A DNA stretch of 64,000 nt, from contig NZ_JALKAP010000001.1 in the NCBI RefSeq assembly GCF_023016045.1, positions 486,893-550,892 of the forward strand, in the 5' to 3' direction. The DNA is from Marinobacter sp. S6332 (GTDB lineage: Bacteria; Pseudomonadota; Gammaproteobacteria; Pseudomonadales; Oleiphilaceae). This document shows, in pieces, positions 1 through 7,458 of the stretch. A program made the translations under genes and the position numbers. The stretch's first letter is position 1; the number at the start of each line of letters is the position of its first letter. The notes under the pieces were generated by a model, which was not told the origin of the DNA, did no database searches, and saw nothing but the letters and a program-made list of their open reading frames with translations.

Positions 1-304
1 TCTCTTCGGGGCAGATGTAGGTCTCTCCGTGTTGATAATTGTGCCGATTACCGTCGCAAGTGAGTCCTTGTTCGACGACAGGCAGCAGGTTGTGACGGTT
101 ATCGATCCAGAGCGGCTGATCGTGCAATTGCCGGTCGGCGAACTCGAACAGATCGACAAACGCCTGAACCCAACCGTTTTCCTTCACAACATCCTGACCG
201 CCCAGACCGAATCGATAGATATCGGGGAGAAACAGGGAGCTGGTGCCGTGAAAGAAAGGCACGGTGAACGTGCCATTGGCGTCTAATAACGTACTGGTTC
301 TCAC
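1..304 (-). CDS. Hypothetical protein, 3'-truncated by window edge, HGTS...GLGG motif
   Basis: An open reading frame of 101 codons reads off the left edge with no stop. It starts with GTG at 304, overlapping the TGA of the upstream small gene (GTGA), so the two are probably translationally coupled. Near the N terminus is FFHGTSSLFLPDI followed by GLGG. An HGT(S) segment followed by an I...GL segment is seen in ADP-ribosyltransferase-fold proteins, so an ART-like domain is possible. That is inference from a short motif; the C-terminal catalytic region is outside the window. The composition looks genuinely protein-like (many aromatic and charged residues, no low complexity). Function unknown. 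Confidence 0.6.
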   Translation of the reverse strand, partial: MRTSTLLDANGTFTVPFFHGTSSLFLPDIYRFGLGGQDVVKENGWVQAFVDLFEFADRQLHDQPLWIDNRHNLLPVVEQGLTCDGNRHNYQHGETYICPEE

Positions 305-543
305 CAGGCGGCCCTGACCAGGAACCACATACCGCTGTAGTGCGAACCCCTATCCGTTTTATCCGGGGTATCGAAGACGACCTCGTGTAGGTCTCCTTCA
401 GTAGCGCCCTGCGCTACCTGATCAGCGATCACCCGAGCGGCAGTTTTCGCCAGCGCTTCTCTGTGACGGTCTGCGACCGGTCCTTCGCCTGTGTCCGATG
501 TGGTGCACTTTGACCACCACTCAACGTCAAAAGTTACTTTCAT
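301..543 (-). CDS. Small hypothetical protein (80 aa)
   Basis: Starts at ATG 543 with an AAGGAG ribosome site seven bases upstream and ends where the next gene begins, so it is very likely expressed and coupled to the truncated HGTS gene. The protein has an N-terminal strand (MKVTFDVEWW), an Ala-rich helix with a RHREALAKTAARVIADQ pattern, and a C-terminal GMWFLVRAAW strand. There is no signal peptide or membrane segment. I do not recognise the family. A small upstream partner of a possible ART-like protein would fit an antitoxin or immunity role, but nothing in the sequence proves it. Confidence 0.6.
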   Translation of the reverse strand: MKVTFDVEWWSKCTTSDTGEGPVADRHREALAKTAARVIADQVAQGATEGDLHEVVFDTPDKTDRGSHYSGMWFLVRAAW

Positions 544-691
544 GAGTCGGCTCCTTTTCGGAATTGTCGGCGCGGAATCGCTTCAGGTCATCCACGCTCA
601 ACGATTGGTTGAATAGTTTGTTTCGTTACATTTTGGGAAAGTAACACAAAGCGCCGGAGATCATAGCGATTGCCCTGGGAGCAGCTCAGCC

Positions 692-1111
692 TCATTTTTC
701 GTCGCTGAGTCGGAGCATGACGACCACACCCAAGACCACCGCGCCTGTGCGCTGCGCGTCCTCCGAAAACGACCATTCCGAGCCCATGAACGCGGTTAAA
801 ATGAGCGAAAAGCAAACCACAACGGCTGGCCAGTACCAGAGAAATTGTTTTTCCTTGCCGAGCATTTTGTTCACCGTGTAAGTCGAGAAGACGCACACAA
901 GCGCCGTGGCCACTACCTGGAAGACCGGCTCGAACCATGGCGCCTGCTGAGCCAGATCGACACCGGCGTAGGATGCAAAGATTGAAGAGAGGGCTCTGTA
1001 AGTGAATGCAGCCCCAAGCGCCACTGCAGAAAGGATCACCAGCCCGCGAAAGTAAGATGCGGAAATTTCGAAAAAACGAGATTCAAGGAAACTGGGAACG
1101 CGATCAATCAT
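692..1111 (-). CDS. Small integral membrane protein, hypothetical (139 aa)
   Basis: ATG at 1111 is preferred over the TTG two codons upstream because GGAG lies about seven bases before it. The protein has about four hydrophobic segments: roughly residues 23-42, 53-75, 88-108 and 120-137. A short charged tail ends in RLSDEK. There is no recognised motif or signal peptidase site. It lies in the island and is separated from the next leftward gene by about 150 bp that show nothing recognisable. It could be a holin-like or other accessory membrane protein, but there is no specific evidence. Confidence 0.55.
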   Translation of the reverse strand: MIDRVPSFLESRFFEISASYFRGLVILSAVALGAAFTYRALSSIFASYAGVDLAQQAPWFEPVFQVVATALVCVFSTYTVNKMLGKEKQFLWYWPAVVVCFSLILTAFMGSEWSFSEDAQRTGAVVLGVVVMLRLSDEK

Positions 1112-1256
1112 GAACAACTCCGGGAAAGACTCGAAAGCAGCCGAATGCTGCAGCGTTAAGTTTCAGTGTTGCATCTCTGAAAACCTGTGCAATGATGGCG
1201 ACCATCAAGCAGCAAAACGCAACGAACGCATTTGCAATGCTCAAACGAAAAAGCAA
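1104..1256 (-). CDS. Possible small membrane peptide (50 aa)
   Basis: A 50-codon frame from TTG 1256 has CGGAG six bases upstream. It encodes one hydrophobic segment (SIANAFVAFCCLMVAIIAQ) and ends just inside the start of the downstream membrane-protein gene. The overlap and shared orientation suggest a coupled small gene. The non-ATG start, short length and lack of a recognisable family make this uncertain. Confidence 0.25.
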   Translation of the reverse strand: MLFRLSIANAFVAFCCLMVAIIAQVFRDATLKLNAAAFGCFRVFPGVVHD

Positions 1257-1398
1257 CCCGGCTCCGAGGTTAATCGAGGGGCAGCTCAGCCGGCGATGGC
1301 TTAAACACCGGCAGTCGATCACGGGGTCAAGGTGCATCCAAACCGCACCGCCTCCTCTCCGGGGGTCGACCGAAAGCCTACGGCATAGGCAAAAGATC

Positions 1399-1435
1399 AA
1401 ACCCCGCGTAGCCTGGCTGCCCGGGGTTTTCTTTT
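1399..1435 (+). terminator. Rho-independent terminator, plus strand
   Basis: An AACCCCG/CGGGGTT stem with a roughly 15-nt loop is followed by TTCTTTT. It has the form of an intrinsic terminator for plus-strand transcription, yet I find no convincing plus-strand gene just upstream. Confidence 0.55.
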
Positions 1436-1725
1436 ATCTGACATCTCCTTACTTTCTGGCAAGGGCAACCGTGGGTATGGAACTGGCGTTTTACGCTTTT
1501 TTCAGCCTTTTTCCTCTCCGTCACCTTAGTGTTTCTCACCAGCCTGTACTTCTCGGATTCTATTGAGAAAAAGGTGCGCAGAGTGTTTCGGAAAAAAGAT
1601 AAGTCCAGATGAGGTGTTCGGCGCCGGCCACGCTCAGTGGAACCGACGCCAGATGGAGTGGTTCAGGCGTTATGTAAGTACCGAACGCGGCGAAGATTGA
1701 ACGGCAGGCCGGAATTTAGGGAAGG
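1436..1725. other. Intergenic stretch, no supported gene
   Basis: This is the gap between the plus-strand terminator and the acidic protein gene. A plus-strand frame near 1470-1610 would encode a hydrophobic segment with a basic tail ending KKDKSR. It has no start codon after an in-frame stop, so it is at most a gene remnant. Confidence 0.4.
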
Positions 1726-2205
1726 CTACAAGAAACCATCATCGGAGCTACCAAAGGTGTCTATGCCAAAGTCGCTATCCATCCCAGTCCCGATGCTCAT
1801 ACTGTCGTCGCTCATTCCGTAAACGTTACCGCCGACATCAATCATACTGCCGGCCATAGGCAGCCCGGTCGCGGGGTTGATGCCACCGCTTGCGATACTG
1901 CCGTCATTGCCTAATAGGCCGGAGTAATCATTAAGCAAGCCGCCTGTGAACAGGCTTTCATCATCGATCACAGACTCCGTCTCTGAATCTTCGAAAAAAC
2001 CGCCCGCCTGGCTGATATCTTGCCAGTCGGGGAATGTCACCATTGTTTCTGGAACTGGCTCGGGCTCCGATTCTGGCTGAGGCGTCTTCAGTCCCAGCCC
2101 GTCATGGCTGACGTACTCCCTACCCCCGTGGACGGTGTAAACGGTGTATTCGTCAGGCTTGAGTTCATCGGTTTTGGAGAATAGGGATTTCAGGGTTTTG
2201 AACAT
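1726..2205 (-). CDS. Acidic hypothetical protein with NPATGLPM motif (159 aa)
   Basis: The start is placed at the ATG at 2205 (MFKTLKSLFSK), because the longer frame upstream is basic and Cys-rich, unlike the rest. After a lysine-rich N terminus and a YTVYTVHGGREYVSHDG segment, the protein becomes very acidic and Gly/Ser/Asp-rich, with no membrane segment. The segment INPATGLPM followed by a VGGNVYG segment resembles a short motif found in many small uncharacterised bacterial and phage-island proteins. It ends DTFGSSDDGFL. The low complexity suggests a flexible protein. Function unknown. Confidence 0.55.
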   Translation of the reverse strand: MFKTLKSLFSKTDELKPDEYTVYTVHGGREYVSHDGLGLKTPQPESEPEPVPETMVTFPDWQDISQAGGFFEDSETESVIDDESLFTGGLLNDYSGLLGNDGSIASGGINPATGLPMAGSMIDVGGNVYGMSDDSMSIGTGMDSDFGIDTFGSSDDGFL

Positions 2206-2590
2206 AACGGCATCATCCAGATTCTTGAATTGAGTCACTTCCCGACAACCTAGCACACAACCAAAAAGATCAAAGCGATTGCCTGATGGGCCGTGCCCCT
2301 GACCCCGTGTTAGGTCCACCCAGAGTTGGAAAAATCCGACTCATGACCCCGACCTAGATTTTTATGAACTCTAGTGGAGATACAAGCCAGCACTGGGGTA
2401 CGGCGAATGTTCGCTTCTGTTAAGAGTTGGAGAGGCCTGGGACGGTCGCAAAGCGAACGTTCAAGCGGATAGACCAACGCTTCCTCCGGGAGATATTCCA
2501 CTCCTTTATTAGAACAATCTGTAGTAATGGGGCAAAATCCCCGCGAACTGCTGCGCCTTGTATTGCCCCGTTGCGCCATATGCGCCTAAT
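2206..2590. other. Intergenic stretch, nothing recognised
   Basis: This is 385 bp between two minus-strand genes. The open frames here are rich in Arg, Ser and Cys and look like noise. I see no clear terminator, repeat or RNA gene. A promoter for the acidic protein probably lies here. Confidence 0.4.
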
Positions 2591-4018
2591 TTAGCGCGCT
2601 ACATCAAATACATATTTTTTGACGTTCTCTACGTAAGCACCTTGCAACCACTCGTCCCTTCCAGAGTGCAATTCGTCGCCGGAAATTTCGAGTCCAAGAA
2701 TACAGTGCACGAGTCGCTCGTTTAACAACGATAAGTGGAGGGTCGCAACGGCTAGCCCTTGGTGATGGACCCGCCCGGGGCCTCGGTGGGCTAACTTGTT
2801 TCTGATATTTACGAGACCTTTGCTTCCGCTGACCTCCCAAAGATCAGAGCTATAAACAGCATATCTTTGAAACAAGCTGGAAATGCTCTCGGTTACAGGT
2901 GGGACTCCTCCTTCCATTTTTTTAGCAAAGCCGTTGATACGCTTCGACATCTCGGAACAATCCTCACTAAAAGAGTCTGCCAGGCTGCGCAACTCATCTA
3001 CCGCTCTAGCTTCGCCCTCACTAAGTGGTTGCGAGGATGCGGATTTACCAGCGATCGATTCGAGGTCTCTGAACATCGCCATAAACCACTCACCATCACC
3101 GATTTTGGCGACTGGACGAAGGCTATAGCTCAAATCATCGACAAATTTCCGCTCCAGATCATCTAGGTCGTGGTACGCAGCGAGCGCAGCCTCCATCCGC
3201 TCGGACAGTGAGCGGATGCTAACCAAGTAACGCTTTGGCTCGACGCTCACGTAAGTCGTTCGAGGCGGCTCCAATGGATATTGCCAAAATCGCTCATGCG
3301 CCCCCTCGTGGAGGACTTCCCACCCAAGAACCATGATTTTCTGACGGAAAAACACGGACATCAATTTCAAGACGGAATCGATGCCTCCCAAGATATCCTG
3401 CGGAGCTAACTTGCCATTTGACGGCGTGGCCTCAAGCAAAAACCCCGTTCTCGATAATAAGCCTTCTGTGCCGTTAAGACCGGCTGTCACCCAATAGCGT
3501 TTTAATCGGATATGCCCAAGCTTCGGGCAACGAAAAGCCGCCAATTCTTCGAGCATTTTCTCACTGGGCTTCCAACTACCTACATTTTTCAACATGTCCG
3601 GACTAGAGATGTAAATGTTGAAGAGGTTCGTGGGTTGTGACAATTCTTTCACAACCCGCATGCTCGAAATATGCGTCAGTTTGATTGGCGCTGCCCCGTG
3701 AAGCCTTGAGGGATATACCGAAGTGGGTAAATTCCGAAACCAGAGATCATTGAGTTCGACTCGGAACACAGGATCACTGCAGACTAGGTTCAATTCGCAG
3801 GGGTTCTCAAAACCTCTGATTGGCATCACGGAATGAGGAACGGCTACTTCAATATCAGCGTTATCTCCCCATATCGTTGGCAGCACAACCTTGCAGTCAA
3901 TAGATAGTTTTCTGCCATCTGAATCCGTCATCTCAGCATCGAAAGAAAACATTTCAGCGTGGTGGCTTAGGTCTTTCATTGATTTTGGGTCCGAGGCCTG
4001 AAAGTAATTGGGCAGCAC
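2591..4018 (-). CDS. Large hypothetical protein with C-terminal HEPN-type RNKLAH motif; candidate antiphage RNase
   Basis: This is a 475-codon protein. The first 190 or so residues are strand-rich, the middle mixed, and residues from about 270 mostly helical. Near residue 410 is RNKLAHRG, which fits the R-polar-x3-H active-site motif of HEPN RNases. The layout of a beta-rich N-terminal domain followed by a C-terminal HEPN domain is like that of ApeA-type abortive-infection proteins, although N-terminal homology to ApeA is not visible by eye. The longest frame begins at GTG 4018, three codons after an in-frame stop. The ATG about 13 codons further in (MKDLSHH) is also possible, and neither has a strong ribosome site. 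It sits alone in the island beside the integrase, a usual place for defence genes. Confidence 0.65.
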   Translation of the reverse strand: MLPNYFQASDPKSMKDLSHHAEMFSFDAEMTDSDGRKLSIDCKVVLPTIWGDNADIEVAVPHSVMPIRGFENPCELNLVCSDPVFRVELNDLWFRNLPTSVYPSRLHGAAPIKLTHISSMRVVKELSQPTNLFNIYISSPDMLKNVGSWKPSEKMLEELAAFRCPKLGHIRLKRYWVTAGLNGTEGLLSRTGFLLEATPSNGKLAPQDILGGIDSVLKLMSVFFRQKIMVLGWEVLHEGAHERFWQYPLEPPRTTYVSVEPKRYLVSIRSLSERMEAALAAYHDLDDLERKFVDDLSYSLRPVAKIGDGEWFMAMFRDLESIAGKSASSQPLSEGEARAVDELRSLADSFSEDCSEMSKRINGFAKKMEGGVPPVTESISSLFQRYAVYSSDLWEVSGSKGLVNIRNKLAHRGPGRVHHQGLAVATLHLSLLNERLVHCILGLEISGDELHSGRDEWLQGAYVENVKKYVFDVAR

Positions 4019-4627
4019 GCTTAGTCATTGCAGAAATCTGACTGCGACATTATTACTGACTTTGAACCATCAATAGCGCTGCACATAAAGCTAAAAAAAC
4101 AATAGCTTAGCCGAGCATGGTTCTATCTGCCATGTAATCATTTAGTGTCTACAATCTGCTCCGCCAATCATACTGGGTGCAATGGCTGTGATTAGCTTGA
4201 AAGCTCTAGAGCAAAACTCTGACTCGAATGTTCGCTTTTGTTTAGTGGGCAAACATCGAAGCGCTCAAAACTCATTTACTTCTCAGGTTATGATCTTTCA
4301 AACGAATCCGGAAAATCTCACCCAAGCGCCTTTTGCGCGCTGCATTTTCATTGATCGATCCCTCGGCAATCTCTGTGGTATTGACCGATACCTAAGCTGC
4401 GATAACTCGTTGCTCAGGAGCATTTGGCTCACCAATCCCGCAGTCGATTCTCGTTTTCGTGTCCACAGAACGCTGTTGGAGCGAAACAGCCCGCCACCGC
4501 CTCAGAGCCCCTCTGACGGACAGTTAATGAAGGAGGCTTGGTAGAACGCAGCCAAAAAGTCCGCTCGGAGCCTTCTTTCGCGCGAAATCGGGCCCCTCTC
4601 CTATGCGTAAAAAATTATCTAATACAA
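4019..4627. other. Intergenic region between integrase and HEPN gene
   Basis: About 610 bp of AT-richer sequence. It should hold the promoter of the minus-strand HEPN gene. A plus-strand frame of 120 codons (4182-4544) is open but has no good ribosome site and no recognisable protein character, so I do not call it. No terminator with a clear T-tract was seen after the integrase. Confidence 0.4.
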
Positions 4628-5989
4628 TCAATTTGTTGGCGGATGAACATCAGCTTTAGCCGCAAGAGAACGCCCCAGCAAATCCCACGCAGCTCGCATC
4701 TGATCCATGCTATGACCATGTTGATATCGACGACGGACACCCAGAGGACGGTGGTTTTGGCAAGCATCAATGATATCCGGTGTCACTTCGAGCATTTGCA
4801 TTTGAGTTGCCGCCGTGCGTCTCAGATCATGCACTGTCCAATGGCCATCAGGAAGGATCAAAGTTGAGTGATTTCTTGTCCGGCCTTTTTTTTGTGGTGC
4901 CTCTGGAGCACGTTGCCGCTCACATATTGCCTTACTCAATACTTTTGGAATCATATGAGGCCGTTTTTTCGATTTTCCGGGCATCATCCAGTTCGTGTGA
5001 CCGGTAAGCTTGTAAAGCTCGGAGAACCATTTCTTTGAATACTCAGATAAATAAATGATGATCGGATCTTCATTTTTTGAATGTTCACCGGGAATCAGCC
5101 ACATGTTGTTGTCAAAATTCAGGTGATCCCACCTTCCTTTGAATAGCTCAATACCCCGACAACCCGTTCCAAGAAGGATGTGAACAACGCATTGCAGATT
5201 CAGTGATAGACCGGAATCTGGCAATATTCTGTATAGATCTTCTAACTCATCCGCTTTTGTCCTGGTCGCACAGAGGACTCTGCTTCTTATCTTGTCTTTC
5301 CCGCCCACGTCTGTTTTGTCGAGGCAATCTAAAACTGAATACTCAATGAACTCCCTTTTGACGGCCAACCGAAACATCGCCTTCGTGTATGACAGTACAG
5401 TGTTGGCCATTGAGTTGTGCCCAGCCGCTAAAATCGGATCAATCGCAGAAAAGAAATCTTGGCGCGTAAATTCCTGAATGGGTATCGTCCCGAAACGATC
5501 GAGCAGGTGATTGTGCAAGATCGTCATTGCATGCGTCCCACCATCCTTATGGCCTTTCTTTTTGTTAGCTAGCTTGGCGGCATAAACAACGGCCACATCG
5601 TTCAAAGTCCGCAATGCCTGCTTCCGTTCTATTTCCAGCAAATGCTCAGCCTTTCGCTGTTCCGCTTGCTTCTTTTTCTCCTCTTGGGGGTCTTCTCCCT
5701 GTCGAATACGGACCCGCCATGTCTCGGCCTGCTCCCTCGCAGAACGCGTTTTCAGTCCTTCGCAAAAAGCACCAAGTGAATACTTTCGCCCGACCCACTG
5801 ACCGGAACCAATCTGAACGGTATACCTCAGATGCCAGAGTTTTTTTCCGCTTGGCGTTACACGCAACACCAAGCCGGTGATAGTCGAATCCTGAATGTAT
5901 GTGTCTTTCTGACTGGGTGTCAGTGTCCGGATCAATTTATCCGCTGAATCGGCGCTCTTCGGAATGAGCTCCCTGTTTTTTACTGCCAT
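4628..5989 (-). CDS. Tyrosine-recombinase integrase, P4/DUF4102 type
   Basis: This 453-codon integrase integrates and excises the island by site-specific recombination. The N-terminal region (about residues 20-110) has the VLRVTPSGKKLWHLRY pattern of the DUF4102 arm-binding domain. A Lys/Glu-rich linker and a core-binding SAM-like domain follow. The catalytic residues are visible: Arg in GTGCRGIEL (about 280), His and Arg in VHDLRR (about 393), His in CQNHR, and the Tyr nucleophile in RRRYQHG (about 425). The length matches the family. It reads away from the tRNA-Pro fragment about 220 bp upstream, so its promoter lies inside the att region. No frameshift or missing residue is seen, so it is probably functional. 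Confidence 0.95.
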   Translation of the reverse strand: MAVKNRELIPKSADSADKLIRTLTPSQKDTYIQDSTITGLVLRVTPSGKKLWHLRYTVQIGSGQWVGRKYSLGAFCEGLKTRSAREQAETWRVRIRQGEDPQEEKKKQAEQRKAEHLLEIERKQALRTLNDVAVVYAAKLANKKKGHKDGGTHAMTILHNHLLDRFGTIPIQEFTRQDFFSAIDPILAAGHNSMANTVLSYTKAMFRLAVKREFIEYSVLDCLDKTDVGGKDKIRSRVLCATRTKADELEDLYRILPDSGLSLNLQCVVHILLGTGCRGIELFKGRWDHLNFDNNMWLIPGEHSKNEDPIIIYLSEYSKKWFSELYKLTGHTNWMMPGKSKKRPHMIPKVLSKAICERQRAPEAPQKKGRTRNHSTLILPDGHWTVHDLRRTAATQMQMLEVTPDIIDACQNHRPLGVRRRYQHGHSMDQMRAAWDLLGRSLAAKADVHPPTN

Positions 5990-6170
5990 TGTCTGACTCC
6001 GTTAAAACTAATTTTAAAGAATTTTGGGTACTGGCTGGGGACAGATTCTGGCTTGGGTACATGCTGGGTACCTGTAAAACGTCTTGCCACAACCTGAATC
6101 AACTCAACACACAATAATTCTATAAAAAACTATATAAATCATATAGTTGTTACGAATTAACGGAAACGAA

Positions 6171-6200
6171 ATGAACCTAAATGAACCGAAATGAAACACT
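6171..6200 (+). repeat. Three tandem 10-bp repeats near the att site
   Basis: Three in-phase units, ATGAACCTAA, ATGAACCGAA and ATGAAACACT, sit between the integrase start and the tRNA fragment. The 10-bp spacing puts each unit on the same helix face. This suits arm-type binding sites for the integrase or an excisionase; that role is inferred from position. Confidence 0.6.
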
Positions 6201-6211
6201 AGACTACTGCC

Positions 6212-6256
6212 TTCGGGACGAAGGGGTCGCAGGTTCGAATCCTGCCACGCCGACCA
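6212..6256 (+). other. Attachment site: 45-bp 3' fragment of tRNA-Pro(CGG)
   Basis: The fragment starts at the anticodon loop (TTCGGGA, anticodon CGG), continues through CGAAG, the variable loop and a complete T-arm (GCAGG-TTCGAAT-CCTGC), and ends with acceptor strand CACGCCG, discriminator A and CCA. The upstream bases do not supply the anticodon-stem 5' strand, D-arm or the CGGCGTG acceptor strand, so this is not a working tRNA. It is the duplicated core left by integration into the 3' half of tRNA-Pro. Its orientation puts the island to the left and the host chromosome to the right. Confidence 0.85.
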
Positions 6257-6336
6257 TTTTGTCGCTTTCCCCAGCTATCCTCCTCCCTGTTTATTCGCCC
6301 GAACCCTTACCAACGCAATCCGCAGGCTACTGACTT

Positions 6337-7458
6337 CTAGACCGACAAATGCCGCCTGAACAGCGCCAACGCAGCACTGAAAAACACCACACCTATACCC
6401 GCCAGCGCCAGCATTTGTGGCCATATCACCTCCAGCCCCGCGCCACGGTACAGGATGGCTTGCGCCATGCTGACGAAGTGGGTGGTGGGCGCTGCAAGCA
6501 TGATGTTCTGCACCAGATCGGGCATGCTTTCCCTAGGTGTTATGCCGCCTGAGAGCAACTGCAGGGGGATGATGGTGAGTATCAACAACAGGCCGAACTG
6601 GGGCATGGTGCGCGCCACAGTGCCAATCAAAATGCCAATGGCGGTGGTGGAGAACAGGTGAATCAAGGCACCGAAGAAAAACAGCAGCAGCGAGCCCTGT
6701 ATTGGCACCCCGAGTACTTGCTGGACAATCACCATCACGGAAAAAATCGCCGCCAGCATCACAATAAGCCCGTTGGCCCACACTTTTGCCGCCATGATTT
6801 CAAAAGGCCGGATGGGCATGACCATCAGGTGCTCCACCGTGCCGTGTTCGCGCTCCCGAATCAGCGCCGCTCCCGACAGAATAATACTGATCATGGTGAT
6901 CATGGTGATCAGTTCCATCACCCCACCAAACCAGGTGCCTTCCAGATTCGGATTGAAGCTGGCATGAACCACTAGATTGATTGGCAAGGCGGCACTGGCA
7001 CTATCACGGCGCAAGAATTCCGCCACCTCCATGGTGACCATTTGCTCGATGTAACGGGAACCGATGAAGGCCTGGGTCATGCGCGTGGCATCAATATTCA
7101 GCTGAAGGCTGGTTACACGCCCGGTGCGCATATCGCGCTCAAAGCCCTCGGGAATCACCAGTGCGAAGGTGTGGCTGCCGCTGTCCAGCACGGTATCTAT
7201 CTGGCCAAAGCTGATGTGATCGGGCTCAAGAAACCAAGGCTGCTGCAAGGAATCGATAATGTGGCCAGACAACGCGGTCTGGTCTTCATCCACAACTGCA
7301 ACGGGCGTGTTGTTCAGCTCCATGGAACCAGCAGAGCCAGCGGTATAGACCATCAGGGTAAATGCCAGTACGACAAACACCAGCAGCACCTTATCGCTCC
7401 AGATGCTGCGCAGTTCTTTCATTCCCAGATTCCAGATATTGACGATTGATTCCATCAT
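6337..7458 (-). CDS. yhhJ: ABC-2 type transport permease, YhhJ/YbhR-like
   Basis: This inner-membrane permease half has 373 residues. After an N-terminal membrane helix (about 25-45) there is a large soluble domain (VAVVDEDQTALSG..., about 50-180), then five to six helices ending FRRHLSV, as in the YhhJ/YbhR/YbhS class. ATG 7458 overlaps the stop of the preceding ATPase gene by one base, so it is coupled. It is the last gene of a yhiI-rbbA-yhhJ type operon. The expected role is drug or small-molecule export with the fusion ATPase; the substrate cannot be read from sequence. The operon starts directly beyond the island boundary, so it is probably host chromosome. Confidence 0.85.
   Translation of the reverse strand: MMESIVNIWNLGMKELRSIWSDKVLLVFVVLAFTLMVYTAGSAGSMELNNTPVAVVDEDQTALSGHIIDSLQQPWFLEPDHISFGQIDTVLDSGSHTFALVIPEGFERDMRTGRVTSLQLNIDATRMTQAFIGSRYIEQMVTMEVAEFLRRDSASAALPINLVVHASFNPNLEGTWFGGVMELITMITMISIILSGAALIREREHGTVEHLMVMPIRPFEIMAAKVWANGLIVMLAAIFSVMVIVQQVLGVPIQGSLLLFFFGALIHLFSTTAIGILIGTVARTMPQFGLLLILTIIPLQLLSGGITPRESMPDLVQNIMLAAPTTHFVSMAQAILYRGAGLEVIWPQMLALAGIGVVFFSAALALFRRHLSV

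Noticed and set aside
1470..1610. Plus-strand frame encoding a hydrophobic segment with a basic tail (ends KKDKSR)
   Set aside because: No ATG, GTG or TTG start lies between the in-frame stop upstream and the hydrophobic segment, so at most it is a remnant.
2310..2579. 89-codon minus-strand open frame
   Set aside because: Rich in Arg, Ser and Cys and without a ribosome site or family resemblance.
4182..4544. 120-codon plus-strand open frame between the HEPN gene and the integrase
   Set aside because: No ribosome site, no recognised motif and unlikely protein composition; probably open by chance.
6212..6256. Functional tRNA-Pro gene
   Set aside because: The D-arm, the 5' acceptor strand and the 5' strand of the anticodon stem are missing; only the 3' 45 bp are present.
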